Source: DATDCV01 sp036524155 (GTDB taxonomy: Bacteria > Verrucomicrobiota > Verrucomicrobiia > Limisphaerales > UBA8199). Taken from it: 22,814 nt of DNA. Shown here one piece after another: positions 15,094 to 22,250 of the stretch. Each line of letters starts with the position of its first letter. Within the stretch, counting starts at the first letter, position 1. The DNA is taken from positions 1 to 22,814 of the forward strand of contig DATDCV010000584.1 in NCBI GenBank assembly GCA_036524155.1, written 5' to 3'. Position numbers and translations under genes: made by a program. Below the pieces are notes generated by a model. It was not told where the DNA came from. It did no database searches and was given only the letters and a program-made list of their open reading frames with translations.

Positions 15094-17394
15094 TTAGGCC
15101 ACCTGACTCTTGCCTGGCTGCGGAGCCGGGTCGTAGGCCAGCGCCGGTGGCGCCGCGGAGGTTTGCGGATGCCACCGGTACTGACCCTGAAAGTGCTGAT
15201 ATGAGTGATACTCATATGCCGAAGACCGGGCGCGGTTGAATACTAACCCCAGGACGTGGGCCTGGCGTTGCCTCAATAAATCCAGCCCGCGGTGTGCCTG
15301 CCTGGCCGAGGTAAACAGGCCGCGAACAATCATCACGACTCCGTCTACCGTGGGGGCCAGAGAGGCCGCGTCGTCTGTCGCCAGCAACGGGGGCGAGTCG
15401 ATCAGAATGTAATCGAAATGGGGATAGAGCTCAGCCATGACCCGGCTCCACTCGGGGCTCAGCACGAGTTCCCCGGGGTTGCGTCTCGCCGCGCCCGCGG
15501 GCAACAGGAACAGGTTGTCCAGGCCGCACTGGACAATCACGTCTCCGGGGGAGACCTCCCCGTTCAAAACCTCCGCCAAGCCGGGAAAGGGAGCCGCGCC
15601 GAAGAACTTGTGCAGCGAGGCCCGCCGCATGTCGCCATCAACGAGCAGCACCCGTGAATTGGCCATCGCCATCGTGGCGGCCAGGTAGAGAGTGACCGTC
15701 GATTTGCCCTCTCTGGGGAGGGAGCTGGTGATCAAGATGGTCTTGGGCCGGGTCTCGCCGTTGCGCATGAACAGCAGCGAGGACCGGAGGTTGCGAAATG
15801 ACTCGAGGAACTCGAAGCGCTGCCGCTCGAAAAACGACGGCGCCAATTGGCCCTTTGGGTGTTTGAGGGAAATCGCCGGTATCTGCCCCAGAACCTCCGC
15901 CGAGAGGCAGTCGGCCAACTCGAGCGGCGACGCGAAACGGTCGTCGAACACCCCCAGGCAATAGACGACGGCGACGCTAAGCGCCAAGGCGGCCAGCAGC
16001 GCCAGCGCCGTGTTCCGGACCAGCCGGGGAATCGGGCGGGCGACGGAGGCCGGTTCGAGAACGCCCACATTCTCCTGGTCCACCGTTTTGCTCACATCTA
16101 CCGTCTGAATCACGCCCAGCAGCCGATCGTAGGAGGCCTCGAGCCGGCGCAGATCCAGCCGCATCCGGTCGTAATCCGCCATCTTCCGGCTGGATTCGAG
16201 GGCCTTGACATCCTCTTCGCCAAAGGCGGATTGCAGGTTGGTGAGTTCCAATTGGAGCGCCTGCCGGCGATTAGCGAGTTGCTGGAGCGTCTCGGCCCTG
16301 GAGATGTTGACCAACCTCTCCTGCGTCGCGATTTCCTCGTCCAGCTTGATGATTTTGGGATGAGCCGGACGCAAGAAGCGACCTAACTCCTCCCGTTTGG
16401 CTTTAAGCAACTGCATCTGCTGGTTGGCCCGAAACAAATCCGCGCGGGGACCGGCGAGACTTACCAGCGTGTCCCGGGCGGCGGCCTCTTCAGAATCACC
16501 GGAATTCGACGCGCTCCGCCTTGATTCAGTGTCGATCCATTGCTCAGGCTGCAGCCGCTGCAGAAGTTGCAGTTGGGTGCGGAGAGTTGCGATCTGCCGG
16601 TTTAGCAGCGCGAGGTAACCGCCCGCGCTGGTGCCTTGCTCTTGCAGGAAAACCACGTTGTTCGAGCTCTGAAACGCGTAGACTTTCTCCTGCTGAGCCT
16701 TGAGTTCCTCCGCCAACTGCCGAATCTCGGCAGTAACCGAGGCCAGGGTCCGATCCGTGGTTTGCTGGCGGTGCTCCTTTTTGAAAGCGAAGTACTCCTC
16801 CATCAGCCGGCTCAGGAAGGCCCGGGTGGAGGCCGGCTCAGTCCCCGTAACCCGGAGCTCCAGAATGCTGCTCTTGGCCCCTTCGGCGACCTTCAAAGTG
16901 AACGGAAAGGCCTCCTCGGGGGCGTTGGTTGTGCTGCTGTCCTGCCCAACCAGGTCTTTTACGAGTTTCCTGGCTTGCTGGACCAGCGACAGGTTGCCCC
17001 GGCTGCCGCCCGCGGCCGCGGTGGTGAAATCGTTGGTGAAATCGCGACGTAGCTTGGCGAGCGCGCGCTGCTGGATCGTGGAGCTGCGCAGCAATTCAGC
17101 CTGGGTGCTCAGGTAATCAACCAATTCCTCCGTGTAAAGGCGGCCTTCGTTAAGGTTGAGCCGGCCCGTCAGCCACATTCTGGCTTTGGACTGATAGGCC
17201 GGAGGCAGCTGCACCGTGAATAAATAGACCGGGGCGACCACCATCAGCAGGATCAGGCAAACGAGCCACCACCAGCGGCGAAGCAGGAGTTGGTAGCGGT
17301 GCAGCCGGCCGTGCAGCCGCGAACTGGAAACAAACCGGTCGGAGGTCGCCAGGAAATCGACGACCGGAGTAGTGAGCTGCTGGTTGTTATTCAT
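15094..17394 (-). CDS. Wzc/GumC-like polysaccharide co-polymerase with fused BY-kinase domain
   Basis: 766 residues. A Wzz-type chain-length domain has a first membrane helix at about 41-61 (WWWLVCLILLMVVAPVYLF) and a second at about 459-481; between them is a long periplasmic helical region with coiled-coil character (about 205-430). The cytoplasmic tyrosine kinase follows: Walker A at 557-566 (SSLPREGKST), Walker A' VLLVDGDMRR (582-591), Walker B ILIDSPP (663-669). Near the C-terminus is a tyrosine cluster at about 727, 729, 732, 739 and 754, the usual autophosphorylation tail. Such proteins control polymer length and couple polymerisation to export through their phosphorylation cycle. It begins 13 bp after the short export-protein gene, forming the expected pair. 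No good ribosome-binding sequence precedes the ATG, so translation may be coupled. No dedicated phosphatase gene (Wzb) is visible. Confidence 0.95.
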   Translation of the reverse strand: MNNNQQLTTPVVDFLATSDRFVSSSRLHGRLHRYQLLLRRWWWLVCLILLMVVAPVYLFTVQLPPAYQSKARMWLTGRLNLNEGRLYTEELVDYLSTQAELLRSSTIQQRALAKLRRDFTNDFTTAAAGGSRGNLSLVQQARKLVKDLVGQDSSTTNAPEEAFPFTLKVAEGAKSSILELRVTGTEPASTRAFLSRLMEEYFAFKKEHRQQTTDRTLASVTAEIRQLAEELKAQQEKVYAFQSSNNVVFLQEQGTSAGGYLALLNRQIATLRTQLQLLQRLQPEQWIDTESRRSASNSGDSEEAAARDTLVSLAGPRADLFRANQQMQLLKAKREELGRFLRPAHPKIIKLDEEIATQERLVNISRAETLQQLANRRQALQLELTNLQSAFGEEDVKALESSRKMADYDRMRLDLRRLEASYDRLLGVIQTVDVSKTVDQENVGVLEPASVARPIPRLVRNTALALLAALALSVAVVYCLGVFDDRFASPLELADCLSAEVLGQIPAISLKHPKGQLAPSFFERQRFEFLESFRNLRSSLLFMRNGETRPKTILITSSLPREGKSTVTLYLAATMAMANSRVLLVDGDMRRASLHKFFGAAPFPGLAEVLNGEVSPGDVIVQCGLDNLFLLPAGAARRNPGELVLSPEWSRVMAELYPHFDYILIDSPPLLATDDAASLAPTVDGVVMIVRGLFTSARQAHRGLDLLRQRQAHVLGLVFNRARSSAYEYHSYQHFQGQYRWHPQTSAAPPALAYDPAPQPGKSQVA

Positions 17395-17407
17395 AGAACG
17401 TGGTGGG

Positions 17408-18052
17408 TTAGTAGTTCACCAGGCGCGCCGGCACGACGATCAGATCGTTCGGCTGAACAACAAGATCCTGTTCCAACTGGCTTTTGTCCCAAACGTTGAG
17501 CACGTTGATAGTAAAGGTCTGCTGCCCTCCGGCGGTTTTGCGGATCAGCCGCACGTTCTTTTTGTCAGAAAAATCGCTGAATCCGCCGGCATTCAGAATC
17601 GCTTTGCTGACGGTCAGCGTCTCGCCCGCCGGGATATCATACCCTCCCTTGTTCCTCACCTGGCCGGTGACATAGACTTTGCCCGTGACGCGCGTTTTGT
17701 TGGCCAGTTCCACCGCGACGATGACGCTCGCCTGATAATAGAGTTTCTGTTCGAGCAGGCCCTTGATTTCGTTCGCCAGGACCAGGCTGGTCTTCCCCGC
17801 GGCGTGCACGAGGCCCAGATACGGGACCTCCAAATCTCCAGAGTCCGTGATCGTCAGCGAGCGCGGGTCGTCCTGATCCTCGATGACGCGGTAGGTGACC
17901 CGATCGCCCGGCCCAAGCGTCTGGCGGTTATCGAGCAGGTCCATTGATTTGACGGTCTCCGCCAGGACCACCCCGTTGGTTTCGGCGGCGCCGGCAACGC
18001 CAGGATCAAGACCACACAGGCAAAAAGCGGTTAGAAGAAAAAGACGTTTCAT
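17408..18052 (-). CDS. Short polysaccharide export (OPX, Wza/GumB-like) periplasmic or outer-membrane protein
   Basis: 214 residues with a signal peptide (MKRLFLLTAFCLCGLDPGVA). The polysaccharide-export domain follows (about 43-110): QTLGPGDRVTYRVIE, ITDSGDLEVPYLGLVHAAG and LLEQKLYYQASVIVAV. Then comes a single SLBB-like unit: VYVTGQVRNKGGYDIPAGE, a helix with ILNAGGFSDFSDKKNVRLIR, ending in LVVQPNDLIVVPARL. Full-length Wza is near 380 residues with several SLBB units and a C-terminal amphipathic helix that spans the outer membrane; this protein lacks both, like GumB-type OPX proteins. A clear lipobox is not apparent, though cysteines lie in the signal region. Without its own membrane-spanning helix it probably needs a separate barrel, and the gene immediately upstream encodes one. 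It starts 138 bp after that gene and is followed at 13 bp by the co-polymerase. Confidence 0.93.
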   Translation of the reverse strand: MKRLFLLTAFCLCGLDPGVAGAAETNGVVLAETVKSMDLLDNRQTLGPGDRVTYRVIEDQDDPRSLTITDSGDLEVPYLGLVHAAGKTSLVLANEIKGLLEQKLYYQASVIVAVELANKTRVTGKVYVTGQVRNKGGYDIPAGETLTVSKAILNAGGFSDFSDKKNVRLIRKTAGGQQTFTINVLNVWDKSQLEQDLVVQPNDLIVVPARLVNY

Positions 18053-18190
18053 AAAAGAAAGCCTGGCTTGGAGTGCTCTGGAGCGCAGACGACGAGGCAG
18101 CTGGCTTCTGGACCGCAGTGGGTCGCCTCAGCCGCAGAGCGGGATCGCGCGGCGGCGGCTTGAAGCCTGTTTGGATATTCCGAACGAGTC
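18053..18190 (-). other. 138-bp intergenic spacer before the export-protein gene
   Basis: This is the longest gap in the run of genes after the antiterminator. On the transcribed strand it holds a perfect short inverted repeat GGCTTCAAGCC about 25 bases after the beta-barrel stop (plus-strand coordinates near 18159-18169). There is also a GC-rich stretch with CCGC/GCGG arms. No run of T follows, so it does not look like a terminator. I see no convincing promoter boxes and no open reading frame of note. It may be an mRNA processing or stability element or a simple spacer. Confidence 0.5.
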
Positions 18191-19489
18191 TTAGAAAGCG
18201 AATGTCAAACCCAACGTAACGCGGTTCCGGTAAAAATCCCGGAGCGGAAGATCCGAGTTCTTCAGCATGTACTCGTAGCCCACGTCCGTGCGCCAGTATT
18301 TGTGGAATTGCCAGCCCGCCCGAAGACCGACGATGTAATACGTAAAGTCTTCGGTGAAGGCGCCGCCATATTCACGGGCGAAGTTGACCGACGCGTTGGC
18401 GCTTAACTCGACGTGCTCGATCACGGGCGAAGCAATCGCATAGCGAACGTAAGTCGTCTGCCAGTTGTTGGCATTTTGTCCCAGGGCGTGCTCGCGACCG
18501 CCCGTAATCGAATGGGTAAAAAGCCGCGTTTCCTGGCTGACTCTGCCATAGGCGTAATAAGTTTCAAAATCACTGCTCCTGGCGGCCGATCCGTACCGAG
18601 CGGTGTCGTACCCGCCCCCCGCCCGGAACGTGATCTTCTCGGGGAGGCTGACCTCGGCGAACGGCCCGCCTCTGGCCTGCCAGTGGTCGTTCAGCACCAC
18701 CTCAGAGTCGTAATAGTGCAGCCCGGCCTGGCCTTCCACGCCGGCCTTGAAGTGATCCCCCAGAAGAAACGAAGCACTGGCGGTGAACCACTCGGAAGCC
18801 CGCGTCAGGTAATCATAGCTCGCGGTGGTGCTGACGAAATTCTCATGGTTGTAGGTGGCCGACAGGATGACTTTGTTCAGGTCCCAGTCGACGTCAAAGC
18901 CAGCCATATTGTCCCACCGGGTAAATCGTCCCGAAGTCGTGATATTGTAGAATAGATTCTGCTGATAGGGAACACTGTTGAAAAACAGGCTTTCCTGGTA
19001 AGTGAATTTCTCGTGAAACCGGAAGTGGAAATCGCCGACAAACAGGTTGAAACTCAGCTCTGAATCCGGATTGATGAGCGGGAGGTCGGAGTTGAGCACG
19101 GTATTATTGACGTAGTACTCATATCCAACCCCCAAGGACACCTTGAGTGCATTGAGCTCCGAAACTTGGACGAACGCCCCCAGGTTCACTTCCGGGTTGA
19201 TGAGAAAGTCATCTTTTCGGTCTTTGTCCGAATAAAGAACGTTATCCGTATACCCGAACCGCACGCCGGCGCCAGCCTGGAGATACACCGGGCCGTAGTG
19301 CCAGTTATATTGGCGTGCCTGGGCCTGGACGGAGTCTTTCAAGGTCTGAGCGGCGCTTTCGCCAGCCAGCGATTCCCGGTCCTGGGCCAGCCCCCAGCCC
19401 TCCAGGAGAGCTCCGCCGCAACCAAGCAATAACAAACACGATTTCAAGAAAAACTTAAGGCGCCTCGGTTGAAGAAAAGAATTGCCCAT
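18191..19489 (-). CDS. Outer-membrane beta-barrel protein (BBP2-like), probable polysaccharide exit porin
   Basis: 432 residues. After a signal peptide (RRLKFFLKSCLLLLGCGGA, cleavage probably near 35) and a short linker, the protein is a run of amphipathic beta strands with alternating aromatic residues. They begin VYLQAGAGVRFGYTDNVLYS; the 'T-D-N-V-x-x-S/T-x-x-x-x-D-D/S-F' piece is typical of putative beta-barrel porin 2 proteins. The chain closes with YRNRVTLGLTFAF, whose last residue is phenylalanine, the BamA-recognised end signal of outer-membrane barrels. Length and strand density suggest about 16-18 strands. It lies between a secreted beta-helix protein (29 bp gap) and the short OPX protein, a position that suits the barrel through which polymer leaves the cell. 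An adhesin or unrelated porin is less likely. Confidence 0.85.
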   Translation of the reverse strand: MGNSFLQPRRLKFFLKSCLLLLGCGGALLEGWGLAQDRESLAGESAAQTLKDSVQAQARQYNWHYGPVYLQAGAGVRFGYTDNVLYSDKDRKDDFLINPEVNLGAFVQVSELNALKVSLGVGYEYYVNNTVLNSDLPLINPDSELSFNLFVGDFHFRFHEKFTYQESLFFNSVPYQQNLFYNITTSGRFTRWDNMAGFDVDWDLNKVILSATYNHENFVSTTASYDYLTRASEWFTASASFLLGDHFKAGVEGQAGLHYYDSEVVLNDHWQARGGPFAEVSLPEKITFRAGGGYDTARYGSAARSSDFETYYAYGRVSQETRLFTHSITGGREHALGQNANNWQTTYVRYAIASPVIEHVELSANASVNFAREYGGAFTEDFTYYIVGLRAGWQFHKYWRTDVGYEYMLKNSDLPLRDFYRNRVTLGLTFAF

Positions 19490-19518
19490 GGGTTTATGGG
19501 CGACAAAGTAATCCCGTA

Positions 19519-21216
19519 CTACCGAATTGTCAGCCGATAAAATTTCCCGGCCGAGGTTACCGGTTCTGTAACCCTGAACTGGTCACCGACCGCGATGGGG
19601 TCGGTGAGGCAATTTGTCCATCCGGCGGGAATCTGCAGGCTCCCGGAGGACTGTAGAACGTGCAGGCCGCTGCCGATCGGCCAGGACAGGTGGAGGAAAC
19701 CCTGCGACTGTGTGATCTGCAGGGCGCTGTCATAGCTCTGCAGCACGAAAACATTGAATGTTGGCCCGGCCGGCACCGGAGCGGTTAACGGTCCGTTCGG
19801 CACGGCCGCGGTCAGGTTGGTCATCGGCAGCAACAGCAGTTGACCATCATAAGTCCCGCTGAGCAAGGGTGCCGCCAGGAATTCCTGCGCGTTGCGCACC
19901 TCGAAAGTGGCTCCCGGCGACACCACCGAACTGACGTCGACGGCGACATTATCCAGGCCGTCCCAGTTGTATACGATAATATTGGCCCGCCCGGGCTCGT
20001 ATTGGTTGGGGCGCACAAACACCCGGGTGCCACGCAAGCCGCCCATCACAAAGGTGCTCTCGCGATCAAAACCAGTCGCCTGCTGCCACGCCGAAAAACT
20101 ATACGGCGTGGAGTCCAGCAACATCTGATTGCCCGCGGGAGTACTGACGTAGGTATTCCGCTCCCACCGCGCGTTGAGCGGCGCCTGGGAACGGTTCAAT
20201 CTGACCACAAAGTTTGTCAGCGGCGGCGCAAAAAGATTCCCCGAGACCGTAGCGCTGAGCCAGGTGTTCATCAGCAAGCCCAGCGGCATGTAGTTGTTCA
20301 CCAGGACCACGCTTCCATTGGTTGCATCCCGGCCGATCTGGATTTCTGGGTAAACGGGCACGGCGGGATCTTGATAACCCATGTTTCCCTCCAGCAGCAT
20401 CCGGTCGGCGTACCCACCCGGGGAATCCACCCCCACAACCCAGTCCCGGTAAGCTCGCACGGACTGGATGGCGCCGGCATGAAACGCAGTATTTCCATTC
20501 AGCGTCACCCCCACCAGATTCCGCCCAATCCCGTTTTCGTAAATGTGGAGGTTTGCCCCGCAATTATTGAAAACGATATTATCGGTGATGGTCCGCATCC
20601 CCCCCTCACCCTGGGCGTAAATCCCGTGGCCCTCGGCATTGTCCGGCGACGCCCAGCCGTTGTTGTAAATGAGGCACCCGTACACAAGAGCATTTGTCGA
20701 GTCCTGGGAAATGTAGATGCCGTGCCGCGTCTGGTCGTGCACAACCAGGTTGATGAAGCTGCAATTGGCCGCGAAACAGTTCACTCCCGGAATAATGCTG
20801 ATATCCGTGGGGCTGAAACCTACCCCGGTTTGCGAACTCACGCGGTTCGTGTCCGAGCTGTACATTTCGAAATCCCGGAACACCAGGTACCCGGCGCTGT
20901 TGAAGATGCTGAACGAGCCGTCAATGCGCGCCCTCTCGCCGCCCGCCTGCCGAAACGTGATCGGCAGCCCCGGGGCCCCCTCAATGGTTGTGTCCAAGTG
21001 CCCCAGTTTGTAGTCGCCGCCGCGCAGCCAGAACGTGTCGCCCGGCTGACTGACCTGGCCAGAAAGCGCGGCCGCCAGACTGTAGGGCGCGTCCACGCTG
21101 CCGGTGCCAAACGAGGTCCCGTCCGGAGCCACAAATAGATTATCAGCTTCCAGCCTGATGCAGGCCAACAGCGCGCCAAACGCAAGCCAACCGGCGCGCC
21201 GGCACACACTGATCAT
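19519..21216 (-). CDS. Secreted right-handed parallel beta-helix protein
   Basis: About 565 residues. A signal peptide (MISVCRRAGWLAFGALLACI) is followed by NLFVAPDGTSFGTGSVDAPY and GDTFWLRGGDYKLG, the entry cap seen in secreted beta-helix proteins and pectate-lyase-like folds. Stacked coils occupy about 90-330, with repeated N-x-x-x-N-x turns (GIYISQDSTNALVYGCLIYN, ITDNIVFNN, VTLNGNTAF, MLLEGNMGY). A second beta-rich region follows (about 390-480), and then a small domain (about 490-565) with LSWPIGSGLHVLQSS, WTNCLTDPI and FYRLTIR at the very end. No lyase catalytic set can be named. In polysaccharide operons such proteins are often lyases, epimerases or scaffolds that clear or shape the polymer. 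The start at 21216 has GAGGT nine bases upstream; a longer in-frame ATG would overlap the antiterminator gene. No sorting motif of PEP-CTERM type is present. Confidence 0.85.
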   Translation of the reverse strand: MISVCRRAGWLAFGALLACIRLEADNLFVAPDGTSFGTGSVDAPYSLAAALSGQVSQPGDTFWLRGGDYKLGHLDTTIEGAPGLPITFRQAGGERARIDGSFSIFNSAGYLVFRDFEMYSSDTNRVSSQTGVGFSPTDISIIPGVNCFAANCSFINLVVHDQTRHGIYISQDSTNALVYGCLIYNNGWASPDNAEGHGIYAQGEGGMRTITDNIVFNNCGANLHIYENGIGRNLVGVTLNGNTAFHAGAIQSVRAYRDWVVGVDSPGGYADRMLLEGNMGYQDPAVPVYPEIQIGRDATNGSVVLVNNYMPLGLLMNTWLSATVSGNLFAPPLTNFVVRLNRSQAPLNARWERNTYVSTPAGNQMLLDSTPYSFSAWQQATGFDRESTFVMGGLRGTRVFVRPNQYEPGRANIIVYNWDGLDNVAVDVSSVVSPGATFEVRNAQEFLAAPLLSGTYDGQLLLLPMTNLTAAVPNGPLTAPVPAGPTFNVFVLQSYDSALQITQSQGFLHLSWPIGSGLHVLQSSGSLQIPAGWTNCLTDPIAVGDQFRVTEPVTSAGKFYRLTIR

Positions 21217-21254
21217 GGGCCACGACCTCGTAAACAAGCCCCCGGTTGCGACCC

Positions 21255-21938
21255 TCAGACGGCCGCCTGCCCCAGCGCCCCGTTGGCGCCCACCCGCGAC
21301 CACGTGCCCGCTCCCCAGCCTTGATTTTCCCATCCCCCACCTCCTTGGCGACTTTCGACCGCCTTCTCCAGCACCAGCGCCGCCGCCGTCTTTCTCTCGA
21401 AAAGGACCAGCGACAGGCTCAACTCGGTCGCAATCGAACGGCCCATCACTTCAAGCAGTACCTGCACGCGCTGCCTGGCCGGCAAAACCTTCATCACCGG
21501 CCCTTTCAACCCCCGCATTGGACCGTCCGCCACTTCCACTTCCTGTCCTTCGTCCGGCGCCTCGATCAACACCTTCGACTTCATTTCCTCGAGTTCCCTC
21601 CGGCATGCCTGAATCACGGCGACCGGGATCGCCGGGATTCGGCTGCCGAATTGCAGCACTCCCTTGACCGACGGTGTGCACCGGACCCGTTCAAGCATCG
21701 ACTCGAGCACAAACCGCGCGAACAGGTAGTTCGGGAAAAGAGACTCCGTGCTCCAAAACCTCCCGCGCCGCGTCGAACGCAGCAGCCGCACTTGCGGATT
21801 AAACACCTCGAGGCCCGGTATCAAACGCAAGTGCGCCGCGGCGATGTGCTCATGCTTCAAGTGGGACCGGACACAAAACCAAGCCGGCTCGACCGCGCCA
21901 GTGCAAAGCTCCGCCATTGGTGAGGATGGGTCTTCCAT
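21255..21938 (-). CDS. NusG-paralogue transcription antiterminator (RfaH/LoaP/UpxY-like)
   Basis: 227 residues from ATG 21938 (220 if the in-frame ATG at 21917 is used). The NGN domain begins AWFCVRSHLKHEHIAAAHLR; this W-x-x-x-x-x-x-x-x-E opening is standard for NusG relatives. It continues with EVFNPQVRLL and the signature SLFPNYLFARF (about 66-76), then a helix and VKGVLQFGSRIPAIP. A KOW domain follows (about 131-178, VADGPMRGLKGPVMKVLPA then RVQVLLEVMGRSIATELSLS). The last about 28 residues are Gly- and Trp-rich and unlike the family. Specialised NusG relatives bind RNA polymerase and let it read through pauses in long polysaccharide operons, and this gene sits first in such an operon. Start choice is unclear: AGGAG directly abuts the first ATG, yet is too far from the second. 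A gap of 38 bp leads to the next gene. Confidence 0.92.
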   Translation of the reverse strand: MEDPSSPMAELCTGAVEPAWFCVRSHLKHEHIAAAHLRLIPGLEVFNPQVRLLRSTRRGRFWSTESLFPNYLFARFVLESMLERVRCTPSVKGVLQFGSRIPAIPVAVIQACRRELEEMKSKVLIEAPDEGQEVEVADGPMRGLKGPVMKVLPARQRVQVLLEVMGRSIATELSLSLVLFERKTAAALVLEKAVESRQGGGGWENQGWGAGTWSRVGANGALGQAAV

Positions 21939-21965
21939 CTCCTGTTTTGCTCAAATACTGCACCC

Positions 21966-21993
21966 ATGCCCTTGGCCGGGTCCGGTCGGGCAT
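21966..21993 (-). promoter_or_regulatory. Leader RNA hairpin 2, 27 bp before the antiterminator start
   Basis: Arms ATGCCC and GGGCAT form a perfect 6-bp stem. It continues after a two-base bulge into a GC-rich inner stem (GACCG against CGGCC, one mismatch) with a four-base loop. It sits just upstream of the AGGAG/ATG and has no T-run after it. It might modulate translation of the antiterminator or serve as a pause signal. Confidence 0.35.
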
Positions 21994-22032
21994 TCCCGCC
22001 GGACTGCCAAGACGCATCTCTGGCATGAGGCG

Positions 22033-22061
22033 CTCGGTTAACGGAGTGAACCGTAGCCGAG
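22033..22061 (-). promoter_or_regulatory. Leader RNA hairpin 1 upstream of the antiterminator gene
   Basis: A 29-base inverted repeat. On the transcribed strand the outer arms CTCGG and CCGAG (5 bp) enclose inner arms ACGG and CCGT (4 bp) with a small internal loop, and the apical loop is TTCACT. No T-run follows, so it is not an intrinsic terminator. Specialised NusG relatives such as LoaP act together with RNA hairpins in the leader, so this could be a recruitment or pause element. Confidence 0.4.
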
Positions 22062-22080
22062 GACCAGCGGAGCATCTATG

Positions 22081-22092
22081 GGGTGTACGCCC
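22081..22092. promoter_or_regulatory. 12-bp near-palindrome, possible operator
   Basis: GGGTGTACGCCC reads the same on both strands except at one symmetric pair. It lies about 20-30 bp past the predicted transcription start. A symmetric site here would suit a dimeric regulator. No regulator gene adjoins, so this is a structural observation only. Confidence 0.3.
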
Positions 22093-22116
22093 TAATTCGT
22101 CGGCGTTATGTCTTGC

Positions 22117-22146
22117 AGTAGAATGACTAATATGTCGCCGCATCAA
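22117..22146 (-). promoter_or_regulatory. Candidate sigma-70-type promoter for the operon
   Basis: On the minus strand, TTGATG (plus 22141-22146; four of six consensus bases) is separated by 18 bp from TCTACT (plus 22117-22122; four of six). Transcription would start near 22110. The boxes are moderate and found by eye in a region chosen for its position, so the call is tentative. No sigma-54 type GG-N10-GC pair with the expected flanks was seen. Confidence 0.3.
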
Positions 22147-22186
22147 CTGGACCCTCCCGCGCCCGCTTCCGGAGCCGCACGCGTTA

Positions 22187-22210
22187 CGAAAAAGAAGGTC
22201 AAGCCTCGAC
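22187..22210 (-). terminator. Weak terminator-like element after the beta-helix gene fragment
   Basis: About 40 bases past the TAA at 22251, the minus strand has GTCGA-GGC-TTGAC (five pairs including one G-T) followed by CCTTCTTTTTCG. The stem is short and the T-run broken, so termination would be inefficient. It lies upstream of the candidate promoter, the right place to separate the two transcription units. Confidence 0.25.
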
Positions 22211-22250
22211 ACCCCGGCCGGCCGTTCGAAGTGCGCAGGCGGCCGAGGGA

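Larger units (their letters stand above)
21939..22250 (-). promoter_or_regulatory. Intergenic leader of the polysaccharide operon
   Basis: A 312-bp stretch between the beta-helix gene fragment and the antiterminator, the largest non-coding gap in the window. Read on the minus strand it contains, in order, a weak terminator-like element, a candidate sigma-70 promoter, a 12-bp near-palindrome and two RNA hairpins, each listed separately. If the promoter is real, the antiterminator mRNA has an untranslated leader of about 170 bases. Short open frames exist on both strands here, but none has family character or a fitting ribosome-binding site. Confidence 0.6.

Noticed and set aside
19840..21138. 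A 432-codon plus-strand open frame
   Set aside because: Antisense to the beta-helix gene; low-complexity His/Arg/Pro composition, no motif, no ribosome-binding site of note.
22187..22210. Strong intrinsic terminator after the right-edge gene
   Set aside because: The stem has only five pairs with one G-T and the T-run is interrupted, so it is listed only as a weak candidate.
21850..22212. A 120-codon minus-strand frame across the leader
   Set aside because: It overlaps the antiterminator start in another frame, has no motif, and would cover the hairpins and promoter.
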